64,000 nt of DNA from Pterobdella sp. o SKG-2022 (GCA_964035795.1 OZ038320.1:15424030-15488029); one strand, 5' to 3'. Shown: positions 11,800 through 26,700, counted from the stretch's first letter. The notes: generated by a model not told the origin, from the sequence alone. Program-made: numbers and translations.

Positions 11800-14700
11800 G
11801 TATGAAAAATAATTTCTTCAACACTTACGGTTTTAAAATAATTTATATAGCATAAAATTTTATAAACAGGAATAAAGTTCATGTCTTCTAATTTACAAGT
11901 AGAACCATCGACAGTATCTAAAAAAAGGTTATTGTCATTTTATTTCTCATAATTTACCTGCTTACAAAATTTTTTCCTTAAAGAAAAAGCAGTCGAATCA
12001 AAATAACAAATTTGCCGGAAAATCTAAATAAAGATGAAATTAAAGAATTACTTGAATCAAAAGGGCCTGTTCTAATATGTGATATATGTGAGTTGAGCTA
12101 TTCTATAAATATGAAAAAATAAAATTTAAAAACTGTTTAAAACTTCAAATTTAGTGACTAGTAGCTTAGATAGATGGGTTGCTGTAGAATATGATTCTGT
12201 AACAAGTGCTCAAAAGTAAGAATAATTTTCAAAATAAATTTTTAAAAAGCATATAATAAAGACATGTTGAGACTGAACTATCTTTATACTTTGTTTGCAG
12301 AGCATTGGAGGAATTGAATAATGTTGAATACCAAGGAAGTGTTTTACAAGTGAGTGTTACTTATAGACTTGGAACATCACTAATGTCAATATCTGTATAG
12401 ATACAAATAGATTGATACCAAGATTTTGAAACTATATTGGGAGTGGCTAAGTTTACTTCATTTACAAAACGTTTTTTGAAATTTTATATATTTTAATTTA
12501 CTTTTTTTTTTAAATTTCTGTTGTTTTTTCACTTAACCTTTGGCCTACTCTTGAAACTCTGGGTTAAACATCAATATAATGTACTTTGTAGATTATTATT
12601 ATTACTGATTTTTTCAAAAGCCACAATAAAATGAGTAATATTTCAGAACACTAATTAATTCATTAAAATACAAAGCTTTTCGTTATCAATATAAAATTTT
12701 CAAGTAGGATACTTCTTAATAAACTTATTAGTGTTTTGAACCAGTAATTATTATTATTAGTCTTTTTAGAACCATAAATTTTAAAAGTGAGTGTCGTAAT
12801 ATATTTTCATTCTTTCTCATTACATGACCAAACCATTTTACACCACTAGCTTTAGCTAATGTTGCTGAAGCCTAACCTACCAATTAAAGATTTCATCTTA
12901 AACCTATGTGATAACTTCATTCCATTGGCTGCTCTAACCAATAGCTCTTTTTCATATTCTGAAAAGAATAAAAAAAAATCAATCAATCAAATCCTTTTCA
13001 TAGCCCGTTTTTCTTTACCAAGGGTTGGGCTTTTTGAAAATTCTATCTCGAAGTCGGCCTTTCCATTTAGAGGGATCGAGTGGATCCACACAAATCATGT
13101 CTAGCTTTCTTTTATCATTCAATATGAGCTTATTCCAAGTCTTTTTGGGCCTACCAGGCTTCTTGCAAGTATTTAAATCCAACTTTCGCACCTGAAAAAT
13201 CCAACCCACACTATGCTCTACATGTCCAAACCACTTCATCCTGCTTGTACAAAGAACTACCTCAACATCCCGAATGCCAAGTTTTGAAAGGAGTGAGTGA
13301 GAGCAAACGTTATCATTCGTTTTAATGTTGCACCTCCAGCGAATCATGGCAAGGTCATTTTATCTAAGGCGATTCAATATGGAAACTGTTACGGGCCATG
13401 TTTCAGCAGCATGTAACAGCTCTTTTGACACAGGTTGTGTAAACACCGCCTCTGGTCAATGATGATAAATGACAATTAGCTAGGAGTGGAAGAAGTTGGC
13501 GAAATTTAGCCCAGGCCCACTTACAACGTGTTATTGAAGCAAGCTCACATCCACCACCTGCAGATAACATATCCCCAAGATAGTAGAACTCTGGGAAAAC
13601 TTCCAGTTTTTCATTACCAATCATCACTTCCATTACTAATCTCCCATCAACAGTTCGTGCTATACCCAGGCAATGAGCGCATCTGAAGTTAGAGGGCCTT
13701 TTATGCCGCTGCATTTCTTGTGTACCCATTGACTGCAGCTTCCACACTGAATAGCATTTCTACCCACACCTGTTTCATACATCACAAAGATATTTCCTAG
13801 ATTTCTCAACAATTCAAGGTTCGAACCAAAACCCATTAACTTTGTCTTACCCATATTCACCCTCAACCCCTTTTTCTCCATCTCCGATCTCCATGTTCTC
13901 AACTTAACTAATAGCTCATCCATGGACTGAGCACTAACCATTAAGTTGTCAGCATACAAGATCTCCCAAAGGCATAGATAAAGCTTCCAGCACAATAACA
14001 AAGAGTAATGGACTAAAAACAGAACCTTGATGGATACCTACCCAAACATCAAACGAGTTGCTATACTCATCGTCAAGTCTCACCTTACTTCTCACTTTCT
14101 TGTACATGGATTGTACAATTCTCACAAGCCATTCATCAATTTCCATTTTTCGCATATTTCACCAAATCACTTTTCGTGGCACTCTGTCAAAGGCTTTCTC
14201 CAGATCAATGAATGCTAAGTAGAGAAGCTTACCAGCAACCAGATGCTTTTCCTGTAACTGATGGAGGATAAATATGGCATCAGTTGTACCTCGACCTTGC
14301 ATAAAACCACATTGCATATCATTAATCATCACCCTTTGTCTGATAAAACCTTCCACTACGCGCTCCAAAACCGTTATAACCTGATCAATTAACTTCAAAC
14401 CCTTATAGTTATACCTGTTTAAAGCATCACTTTTACCCTTATATACACTGACTATGTGACTTTTCTGCCACTCAGACGGTATACGGTTTTCAAAGATGAT
14501 GTCTTCAATGAGATCTCGAATTATACTAGCACCGCTTGAACCTGCGGCCTTGAGCATCTCAGCAATAATAGCTGAAGAACCCGCTGTTTTCCCAAGGCTC
14601 ATCTTATTAATGGCCTTTCTAACCATTGCTGTAGTGATAGATTCGCTGGGATCTTTCACAGGATAGACTTCGGACAAACCACCTGTCACCACAGGTTTTT

Positions 14701-17700
14701 CTGTTAAACAAACTCTTTGAAACCACAACTAATACTAAAGCATTGATATTGTTGGATTAGTTGTAGTTAGCGATCCACATGAATGAAGTTTCACAAACTT
14801 ACATCCCTTATATACTACGAATTTCGGAAATTCTAGAACATTTTAATTACCTGAAAGCATTTATAACAAACTTAACAATATAAAAGCGAAAGACAATTGT
14901 AACTAACCTAGCAATAGATACTATACGTTTAACTATATAACATAAAGGGGTTCAAAGTACAAAATAGTTAAAACGTGATAGCTTAAGTAATGTCCGGCAG
15001 TTATAACCAACTAGATTTTTGTGACACCACCTGGATTCCATGAAAACTTCACATTGGGAAGGTGCATATAATGCTCTCTATGCTTCTTTTTTGGAATCAA
15101 CATCCATTATTTTTCACCGGTTTATGCCCAATGACGTCCTGGTTCTCTCGCTGCATTTGCTTAGCCAGTCGATATATCGACAGATCTGGGATTGATTTTT
15201 TTGAATTGGAGTTACCAACAACCAGCTCATTGGCAACATCAAATTCCAGCAGTCTTTCATCTTCATGGTTTCTTTTTCCCAAAGCCTGTCCACCATGCAC
15301 ATCCTCAAAAGCAGTAGAGTGTGATCTTATATGGCCATTCCAGTCTCCACTTATGATTAGCTGTTCCGAAGATGAAACTAGCAATGGTGGATTGAAGTGC
15401 ATAATAGAATTGATCTTTTACGCTTTCACTAAGGTTAGCTTGAGATGCATAAACACACAAAAACAAACACAACTGATCCAACCACCATTTGAATGAGAAT
15501 GATTCTATCTGAGACTCTAAACACTTCAAACACTTCTCAGCCAGTAGAATTCCTACACCACAAGTGCCCTCATCATTCCCACAACCAAAATACTTATATC
15601 GAGAGTCTCTGCCTGCAATAAGTTTAAGGCTGGTCTTCCAACGAGTCTCTTGTAAACACCATAGATCGACTCTCCTCCTTGACATGGTTTCCACCACTTC
15701 AGAAGCCTTACCACTCATTGAACCAACATTTAAAGATCCAACTCGAAAAGGACTTTCATTAACTTTGTGGCAGTTTTTCTTGAAGGATGCCCTTCCTTTC
15801 GACCACTCTTTTTCAGATTTTTCTTCTTTTTTCTGGCTGGACCTACAGTTATTTTTGAAACTCTTACTCAAGTTATTGATATTTTTATTTAACCTATTAC
15901 TATTATATATATTACTCCTAATGTCTTAATAAAGCACTCGGCCTTTCACTTGACGCGAGGGAGGATTAGTATTATGAGATAAGCTTAACAAAAAATCTCT
16001 AGAGTATGACATTTTTTTACGTAAAAAGTGTTTCGAAATAAATATAAGTTAATTGGATAAATGCTACAGTTTTTAAAATATCGCTAACATATAAACTTAA
16101 GATCGAAAAAAAAAATTTTGAAAACCTGATAAAAAGTTAAGCTAAAGTTTTTATTATAAAATTCTAAAATAATTTTGATAAAAAACAAGCCGTGTCCAGA
16201 AAGCAGAAAAAATAACTTTTAAAATCAAATTTCGCTAACAGCCGAACATGTCGGTTGCTAACCAAAGAATACAAAAAAAATGTCAATCATTTGATCACCC
16301 CTATCTGGGGTTTCAGTTACGCAATTATTTGGTTCCACAGAGCGCTACTCCATGTGGACTACTGATTGTCAGCTCATGCTGGATCAAACTCATTATCTTT
16401 AGATAATTAGTCTAATGCTCAACCACTAAGCTATAGGAGCCTACTAAAAGAATAAGAAAAATATGAAAGAATATCAAACTTAACTTTTATCAGTATTATT
16501 TTATTATAGTCAGCATCATTTCCTTTTCCGAGGAGTCACTGACTTTTTTCCATGACTTTTTTCCATTTCACTCATAGGAAACTTAAAACACTAACCTAAG
16601 TCCACGACAAAGGTTTTCTATCATACTTCTTCAAGCTAACCTTGGCTTTTTTTTTTTCTACTATATGTTGAAAATAGCAAATAAAATAATCGGTGAAAAA
16701 GATATGCTTCATGAGTCCCAAGAAAAGCATGCTTACATGTGATCCCTGCAAATGGACCAAATCTGCTTCATCACCCCCTGTCCTCTTCCCCAACAAGAAG
16801 AGAATCTCAAACCAGGCCATCTTTTTCATGGCCTGCCTTCATCAAGACCCGGACTGGTGAAAGAGGGCTTAGCTGCTTCTTACTGGAGATGTGGAAAGCA
16901 ACTCGGGACCCACGTGGTACTGTACATCATGCACCCACAAAATCACACTATATCAAGCTTCCATTCAATGCAATGACACCACCATGCACTGGATCCACCT
17001 CAAATGCTCACACATCAAACTCAAAACCTACTCACTCTCATTCTTATCTCACATCCATCAAACCCCTAAGCCAAAAACTCTTCTCCACACATCCAACTCA
17101 ACCCCAATAACCCCCTTTTCCCCTAAACATCAACAAACAAAAAATTACTCAAAAACAACTCCCTTAAACGCTCCCCACAACCTCCCTAAACAACATCCAT
17201 ATACTACAGCTCAACATCAACTCAATCACCAAGAGAACAACAGAACACACCCACTTAATTTAAAAACAAAAATACACATCATTACACTCCATGAGTCCAA
17301 CCTTAATAACCAACTCTAAACCCCACACATTCCCAACTTCTTACCTCTCAGGTTAGACAGGCCTTTAACCCAAAAAGGTGGAGGTCTTCTAATCTACATC
17401 AGTAACAATATAACTTACTCACAAATCCCCACCCCCAAAAACCTAATCACCAAAAACATTGAACTTCTCATCATAAAAATACACCTCAAACACATCAAAT
17501 CAAATCAATGCTAAGTATGATTATAGTGGCATCAACTTCAGGAGTTTCTAGACCAGTGAGTATTATCAACTTAGAATATAATTTAATGTAATGTAAGTTT
17601 TCTTAGATATGACAATTTAACAAAAATTTATGCAAGTATAACTAAATAAACAAAACAGTTAACTAAAATTATATGAAAAAAAAGGTCTGTTGTTTGAAAC

Positions 17701-20700
17701 AAAAGCAACTATATAAATGAAATTTAGAAAACTGAGTTGATTTCATGAATGTATAAAAATAATCAAATCTGTGATAATAAACAAAAAAAAATATGTAGAG
17801 GAAACTTCAAATAAAATATTTTGAGCAATCAAATGTTAATTTTAGACAAAATTTGAACAACTTCATTGTCTTCATCTTTTTTCTTTAATGGGACTTCCAC
17901 ATCATCATTCTATTTGAAACCAGAAATTGCTTATCTTTTTCTTTATTGTTACATTCTTTGTTATTAATTAAAGAATAATATTTTATTTTAATCTTTTATA
18001 GAATTTTCATCCAAGTAATGCCAGCCTTTATTACACCCAAAAAAACATGAAGTGTTTATCTTTGTAATTTTTGTTGTTGCATAAGATGAAATTGTTGATG
18101 TTCACAATTTATCTTCTTTCTATGTAAAGCAAAAAATCTGAAATCATCCCAAAAGAAGAGGTTCTTGTATGTTATTGTGCTAAGTTATCGAATTTTGAAC
18201 TAAAATTGCGAAATTATTTTAATAATAATATTTTGACATTTTAAACTGAATTATGTAGTTTATAATCGACTATTCGAGCCGCCATTATAACTTCGACAGG
18301 CCACCTTCGATTGGCGCCAAAAAACTTCAAATCTCAAACGTCTACAATCACCCAACATCAATAACATAAACAACTCAATTACCAATTTTTTCACTCATCT
18401 CACGAACCTCTCCAACTCAATAATTGCAGTTGACTTCAATGCTCACTTTCAATCATGGCACTCTCCCTTCATAGACCATAAAGGCCATTCATAACTTTTA
18501 TCATACTCAATTCAAATCACATAATCATCAACCGAAATACGGCCCATCCGACTACCGTTCAACTCAAACCAACAACCCACTTCCCCTGACATCATAACAG
18601 CGACTTTAGTGTCGGAGGCATCCAAAGTATACCAATGGGCCTCTGACAACCACCTTACCCTCAACACGGTGAAGTCAGAAGTCGTTTTTTCTCCATGGAT
18701 GCTGCTGAATCCTCTTGGAGTCCAAAGATCACTGTAGGGGGGTAGAGATTCAAGACGAACCCCACCCCTACATTCTTGGGAGTTCGATATTATCGCCGTT
18801 TTACGTTCAACGATCACGTCCGGCATTCGGTACTTCTTGGGGAAGGTGGCCTTTGGAGATTTGGACGATCTACATAGCCACGCTTTGATCACTCGCAAAA
18901 TACGCAGTCCCTGCCTTGGCGTCTTGGGCTTCCAAAACCACCATCCAAAAATTAGAGGGCACAATCGGACGCGGCTCAAACAATTACGGGCCAACTCCGA
19001 TCTACTCCCACTGACATTGTCCTCCATGAAGCTCAGCTCCCAACACTATCTTCCCGACTTCAGCTGGCCTGTCTTAGGAAAGCTGATGATTGGTTCCATC
19101 TTCCCCCCAACGACGACGGAAGAGTGCTACTGCAAACGCACTGTCTAAAACGCTTCAAAAGAGATGATTGAAGGAGCACTACCACCCCAATTTTATCCTC
19201 TCTTAGCTTTACACCAACGGACGCGGAACATATACATATTTCTAATATTCCGTGGCCACTATCCTCTCAGTCACCTATCCGCTTAGCCCCCATTCCTAAG
19301 TCCGCATTCCTTATCCAACAACTCGCCTCTGCAGAGGAGACAATTGCGACTGAGGGCCCAACCGACCTGCAAATCTTCACTGATGGATCCACCCTAAACG
19401 GTACGGAGAATGGAGGAGCTGAAGTGGTCGTCTTTAGAAGAAACACACTGATCCACTTCTGGCACGCGCCTACTGGGACCTTTAGCAGCTCTTTTCAGAC
19501 CGAGAAGACATCTCTGATCACTGCCATTTCTTGGCTCGAACAGAATGACGACTGGTTTTCAGCCTCCATCATCACAGACTTCAAGTCACTTCTACAAGCC
19601 CTCTATAACCTCAATATCACCGACCCATCTCTCACGTTCCTCAACACTTCAATTGTGGCCTTCTATCTAACTAAGAGCATCCGGTTGATCAGAGTTCCGG
19701 GCAACGAACTAGCGGACGAGCAGGACAAACTAGGGCTCTACCCTCCCCCAACCTACCGCCCCACTGGATCCACAAACCCGGTTTGCCATTATTCGCAGAA
19801 GCTGCAAACTTCCTCCATCTACTCACCCCCGCCTCATTTCTATCACCGTTTCCCGTCTCAACCTGAAAGAAGAGTCTCAAATGTCAAAGAAAGACCTTGT
19901 CGATCTCATCCGATTCCGGTTCGGTCACCATCTCGCCCTCCGAAGATGGCAACATCTGATGGGTAAAAGTGAAGGTGATAAGTGTCGTCTCTGCGGAGAA
20001 GAAGAAAAATCGACCGAGCATCTATGACTGCGGTGTCCTACATTCCAGTCTGCCCGTTACCACCACCAATTGGGTATCTTTTTCGGAGAACTAAAGAGCC
20101 TCCTACAAGTGAGTCTAGCGCTTCTGAGAACCATCTTCAGGTTCCTTGAGTGACAAAAAAAAACTAAAACAAACAACAGCAGACACTTCAATATCAGCCA
20201 ACCTCATCTGGGAAACACTTGAAGCCTTAAACTTCAACCATCTTACCATCCTCATCATATTCAAAAATAAATACAAAATACAAATAATTAAACCCCATAG
20301 AACCTTCACCAATTACAAAAAAGGCAACTGGTTTCAATACATTCAAGACATTGAACACACTCAAAAACACACCCTTCACGAAGACCCCCACACAACAAAT
20401 CACCTCATAACATATGCAATACTCCAAACCGCATAAAAATCCTCAAAGGCACACTAAAACCGACCCACTCCCCACTTTCCGAGAACATCTCACTAATCTC
20501 AAAACAAAACCACACCAGAACCAACAATAGCAAAAACCCGGCATTACCCACACAATCAATAAACCACACATCTCACCCAACTACATAAAAAGCAAAAATG
20601 GGAAGAGCACTTGAAAGCTGACTGGGATCACAAGAAAAAATCTCACGTCTTATGGAACACAACAAAGACTCTCAACCCTAAAAAAAACATCATCCCCACC

Positions 20701-23700
20701 GACACAACCATCACTCAGCAGCCTTCAATGACAAAAAAAAGCCAACATACTATTTTGATTTTCAGTAGAATCTAGATGCTTTTTGACAATTACAGTTGGT
20801 CCACTGACCTTGCCATTCTTTATGATCCCTATTGCTATTATCCGCATATGTCCCATTTTCATCATCATCATTTTATTATAGTCAGCATCTTTCCGTTTTC
20901 CAAGGGGTCACTGACTTCTTTCCATGACCTAACCCTCTCCATTTCACCCTGTCATAGACATCTTCGAGACCTACGTCAAGCCTTCGACAAAGGTTTTCCA
21001 TCATACCTTTCCAAGCTAACCTTGGCCTTCCCTTTCCTCTACTACCTTCAACCTCAAACCTCCATGCCTGCTCAACCCAATCTTCATCCCTTTTCCTAAC
21101 CATTTTCATATAGAAATCATGGTATTTCCATCTTTTTGATCAATCAATTGAATTCATTTTTTATTTAATTTCTTATCAATGGCATAACTTTATTGAAGTG
21201 CGCCTGAAGTATATTGTAAAATCTTCTCTTACATTGCATTTGGTAAACTTTTACCAATCTTCTCAACCTTTTCTCCAACAAACTTTCCACCACTTTCATA
21301 CTATGATCTAAAAGCTTCTTATAAATGGGAACAACTTTACTCGTTTTCCAGTCATGAGGCATATCTTTTCCATCGAGGATTTCATTTGCTATTTGCATTA
21401 TAACTTGCTTAGCATGTGGAGAAGCAGCTAGGTGCTCTTTGACAATTCCAGTTGGTCCACTGGCTTCGTCATTTTTATGATCCCTGGTGCTCTCTCCACT
21501 TCGTTCATAGCAAATGGTTCCATGGGATCTTCAACCACTTCTACATTCACCATTCCATCCCACGGATTCTCTTCATTCATGATGACCTCCATGTGCTCCT
21601 TCCACACTTCATCTGAGCTATTGTTTAGAAATTAGGACTTCGATGCTACCGAGATTTGCCATCTCAAGTATTTCGGTGTCGCTGATGTGCGTCTGCCATT
21701 TTATGCCCAGAATCTTACGCAGACACTGTTGGTGAAAACTCTCAAGTTGTTTCAGGTGCCTGCTATATGGGGTCCAAGTTTCACTAGCATAAAGAAGGAC
21801 TGTTAGAACACACGCATTGTAAACTTTAACTGTCGACTCCAGAGACGCTTATGCAAGCTGCCACATGCGTGGCTGGCTTTGCTTATTCTTAAGTACACCT
21901 CATCATCAATGGAGTTACTGCAATTGAGAATACTTCTAAGATATATAAACTTTGGAACGACTGCCAGATTTTATCCGTAGACATAGATTGATGGCTCTAC
22001 ATATGATTTTCCAGGAGTTGGTTGGTACATCAACACAGTTTTCTACGAACTGATAGTCAACCCCAAAGCAGTGCACGCAGCTTCAAAATCCATCAGGTGC
22101 TGCATTTCCATTTCGGTGTGAGTCAGCACATTACAGTCGTCTGCATAAAGCAATTCACGTATCACGCTCATCATTGTTTTGGTTCTGGCGGTGAAGCATT
22201 TGATGTTAAAAAGCTTACCAGTGGTTTGATTGTAAATGTAAACACCTTCGCTACTGTCCTTTAAAGCTGATTGAAACACCATAAAAAAAAAGCTCAAATA
22301 GTGTTGGAGCTAGTGTATCTCTGTCTGACACCGTTTTCTACAGTGAAAGGTTCTGCAAATTTGCCCCCGATATTCAGCGTAGTTTTCATGTCGTGGTGAA
22401 AAGTTTTAAGATAAAAATCAACTTCTCTTGACAGCCTTACTTTCCAAGATTCAATCAGAGCTTCACGGTTTCCTGTGTCAAAAGCCTTAGTGAAGTCAAT
22501 GAACACTTGAAAAAGATCTTTGCACTGTTCTTGACATTTTTCTTGCAGTTGTCTGATTGTAAATATCATATCAACTGTCCCTCGACCACTTCTAAACCCA
22601 CACTGGAATTCTGGCAAAACATTATCGGCAATGTGAAGATTAATTCTTCTGAAAATAATGCGACTAAGAATTTTAACTACAACTGATAAAAATGAGATTC
22701 CTCGGTAGTTACTGCAATCGTTTTTAAGATCCTTTCCTTTATAAAGCACAACTAACAAAGAGTCTCCAATCTTCAGGAATAGTCTCAGTTATCCAAGCTG
22801 TTTATAATAGAGTAGTAAGACGCTCCATCAACACTGGACCATCACAATGAAAGAATTTTGCAAGAAGGCCGTTCATACCAGAAGACGTACCAGAGTTTAG
22901 TTGTTGAACTGCCTCTTCCACTTCCTGTGCTGTAATTTTATCACCCAAAGCGTCTTTAACTGGTTTAGTTGGAATGGATTCCACTAATTCTGAATTGAAT
23001 GCTGAAGGTTTGTTTAAAAGATCGTCAAAGTGTTTTTTTTCCATTTGTTTAGAATGCCGAATGGGTCGCGAATGAGATGCTTATTATCTTTGCTTCTCAA
23101 AGGTGTGGTAGAAAAACTAAAAGGACCATAAACATGGTGCAGTAGACTGTAAAATACTTGTGTTTTTTTTTTACCCCGAACACCCTAGTCTTGTTGGCTG
23201 CACCTCATGTCCCCATCAAGACCGTCCAATGGTCGAGAAACTTAGCCGCTCTCACGGGGTCGGGGCCCAGTGTGGTACTTATTTTGGGGCAGGTGAAGAG
23301 GTGAAGGGTGTCGTGAAGGTGTGTTTGGCAGAGTAGGCATAATGGTGAAGAATGAGATGAAAGTGAGATTTTATTGAGGTATGAGAGGATGAAAGGTGAT
23401 TTGTTTGATCTGAATTGGGCGAGAGTGCGACGAGTGTGGTGGTCTAGGATGGTTTCTGCTTCATGAATGGGTGGAGGCTGCTTGCTGAGGATTTTATTGT
23501 GAGTGGATGATATGTAGTCATGTACTATTTTTGTGTGTATTGTTTTCATATTTGTGTGTGAGAGGTGGTCTGGGAGGAAAGTATGTTTAGAGTGTAATTG
23601 ATGTTGTTGTTGAATGTGGATTGTTTTTTGTATCTGGCGTGGGCTTCTTGTGTGGTGAGTTGGTGTAGAGGATGAGTGGGGTGGGAGACTTTTTGTATGA

Positions 23701-26700
23701 GTTGTGATGCGTGAAGTTTGAGATGGTTTTGGAGTGGGAGGATTTTGGTCTCTGAGTAGAGGTGTTGAGTTTTGGTGTCTAGGGTGCAGCCAGTGATTGT
23801 TCTCAAGGCTGCGTTTTGGATTTTTTGGGGGTTGTTGAGGGAGGTGGATGAGATGATGGGTGACTAGATGGTGTTGGCATATTCGATGATGGGAAGGAGT
23901 AATGTTTTCTAGATAAGAAAGAAGACAGGTTTTAACTGCAAAAGCCACACCAGATTCTTTTTTACTTCCATGTGGCTTACCTTTCCAAAAGAAAGTGTAA
24001 CCTCCGTCTGAAACATTTCTAATGTTTTCTAGCTAAGAAAGAAGACAGGTTTTAACTGCAAAAGCCACACCAGATTCTTTTTTACTTCCATGTGGCTTAC
24101 CTTTCCAAAAGAAAGTGTAACCTCCGTCTGAAACATTTCCTTCATCTGTCAGTCGAGTTTCAGATAATGCTACGATTTCTAAGCCATAGTGTTGAAGCTC
24201 CCTAGAGATTAAAGCAGTGCATCTTTCAAGAAGTTTACTCGATGCTGGCAAATCTGAAAGAGTACGAACATTCCAACAGCCAATCAACATGTTTTTTATT
24301 CTTTTCACAGAAGCTGGATTACGACCGAGCCCAGGCTGCGATACTCTGGGACATTTGCTTGGCCAGACAATGGAACTTACACAGTCTCCAGAGCCCTTAT
24401 TGCCATTGATGTAATTATCATTTTGACTCATCATAAAGAAAAATGTGCCGTTTAAGGCTACAGCCAGCAATAACACACGCTCACAAAGCAATGTCTGTGC
24501 TTGATGCTTTTTATAGTGAGGAAAGGCTTCGCACTCAACCAATCCCACTTACTCCGCACAGTTGTATTTGTCCAAAAAGAAAAACAAGTTAACATCATTG
24601 GATACAAAAGTGCCGCAGGTTTTATTTTGAAGTTGACCTTTTCTAGATACATGATTTGACAAAACCTAACGGGCGTATCTCTCCGGATTTATCTGTAGGG
24701 GCTTACTCCCTTAGCATTTGTCTTTACCCTAGCCTTTTACAATGCAGTAACCACATTCATATATATATATATGTGTGTGTAAAGAACATACATGTATATA
24801 GAGCCAAATACATTAATAAAAATACAGTGTAACATGAATATCAGAAAAAAACAAAGAAATAATTTAATAGCATGAGATATTGACTGAGAGTATGATAGAA
24901 AATAATAATAACTTGATAATAAAATGTCACTATTGAGGTAAATTAGTTTAATGTTATAAAATTTGGCAAAATGTGCAAGAAATAACTTAACAATCTTTCT
25001 TACATTAACAAAGATAGAACTTTTGATATAAAATACCATCTAGAATTAGCCATTATTCAATTTGTTTGAATACAGGTCGACTTCCTGAATGTGAGAGAAG
25101 GAAGGCAAGGCAGAATGAATGATAGATCAACAGTCCCCAATTCTCATTTTCACACCCAGAGTGATGGCGTATATATCCTTAGGTACTAATACATATTTTG
25201 TAGCTCCATGAGCTTTGGACCTAATCAACTATATCATTTGTATAGCTTGTTTTTACCTTGCTAAGAGTAGAGCATTTTCGATAGATTTCAAATTCCGTCA
25301 TTATTCTCAGGATTATTGACTTTTTTCCAAGATCTAACCCTCTCTCCATTTCAACCTATCATAGGCATCTTCAAGATCTAAGCAAAACCTACGACAAAGG
25401 TTTTCCATCATATTTTTCCAAACTAACCTTGACCATCCCCATCCTCTACTGCCTTCCACCTCAAACCTCCACGCCTCTTTCCTTACAACATGACCCAGCC
25501 ATCTCAAACTCTCTTGCCTCACCACTTCAACAATCTTACTAACCAACCCTAATCTTACCATCAACTTCTTTGTACTCATACCATCAGCTAGCTGCACACC
25601 ACACATTCTTCCAAGCATCCGATTTTTTCTCTTCTCAAAATACTCTCTTCAACGATCGCTACCACCCAAGTTTTTGAGCCATATGTTATGACAGGCCTCA
25701 CACATGTACCATAAATTTTTCCTAATATTCCATGTGTATCTTTTACCTCATAACATACAAGACTAATTGTTCAATGCCTTCCACCCCAGCCCTATCCTTC
25801 ATGTAACAGCTAGCTCCTCCACCATTCATATTATCTCTAAATAATAATAATTATTTACCCTTTCCACCTCACTCAAACAACTATTTGAAACCTTCTTACA
25901 TTTCTCATTTGAACCATTTATAAAAAGTTGCATTTAAAATTTCATCCTACAAGACACTATCTTTACCCTAGCACACCGTGCATGAACCCACTTCTTACAT
26001 GTCTTGCACCTCACACAATTGATTTCAGTCCTTTTGCCATACACACCTCATGGATCAATATTAGCAATGACAACAACCCCAATATCACCACCACTCTCCA
26101 TGACTTATCTCACCAAAATTGACCTTCAATCTTTTCCTTCCAAAAGCTGCTCTCCAACGGATGAAATGTGCTTCCAGTTTTTCCATAGTCTCTGCCATCA
26201 AAACTTAGTCATCTGCATGAAGCAGTTCATGCAAAGCACCTTTTCTTCCGTCTTCAGACCTTACATCTAGCACTATTAAAAACAAAAACGGTGAGAGAAC
26301 CGATTCTTGATGGACACCTACACCAACATCAAACTCTTTCGAATGTCGCTCTTCAACCTTAACCCGCGTTTTTGTTCCTTTGTACATCGACATTACTGCT
26401 TGAACCAACTTTTTTGGGACCAACTTCTTTCTCATCGCCCACTCAATCACCTTCTTTGGCACTCGGTCGAAAGCCTTTTCCAAATCAACAAAACAGATAA
26501 AAAGCTTCCTATTCTTCTCAAGGTATTTTCCTGCATTCTCTTAAGTATAAAATAAGCGTCCACTTTGCTTCTGTCTGGCATAAAACCAAATTGCATTTGG
26601 TCAACTTTCACTAACCTATTTAACCTCTTTTCCAACAACCTTTCCACTACTTTTATACCATGCTTTAAAATCTTTACAACTCGATAGCTATGACAGTCCA

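Larger units (their letters stand above)
21635..24738 (-). mobile_element. LINE family C, copy 2, with nested D fragment
   Basis: The minus strand carries a 5' leader matching 7060-7100 (at 24700), then EN ([24 protein letters not shown]) at 24290-24050. After an insertion come the RT linker ([20 protein letters not shown]), [38 protein letters not shown] and [18 protein letters not shown] at 23040-22090, then the thumb to 21640 (ILGIKWQ type). The 3' end is replaced by LINE F. The EN C-terminal half is missing around the insertion. Confidence 0.85.

Noticed and set aside
11800..11855. Imp exon 1 read through to a TAA, giving a short single-RRM protein ending YGFKIIYIA
   Set aside because: The tail resembles an RRM strand, but splicing to 11870 gives a continuous family-like sequence into RRM2 with correct phases. 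Intron retention cannot be excluded.
16290..16443. Functional tRNA-Ile gene
   Set aside because: The T-stem and acceptor stem do not pair, and related sequence at 40255 lacks the tRNA part, so a SINE is more likely.
18512..19148. Two overlapping open frames on opposite strands as host genes
   Set aside because: They lie inside LINE E between the RT thumb and the RNase H; neither shows a domain of its own.
23205..23948. A His/Pro-rich 247-residue protein
   Set aside because: It is a chimera of LINE C endonuclease and out-of-frame plus in-frame LINE D sequence created by the tandem duplication.
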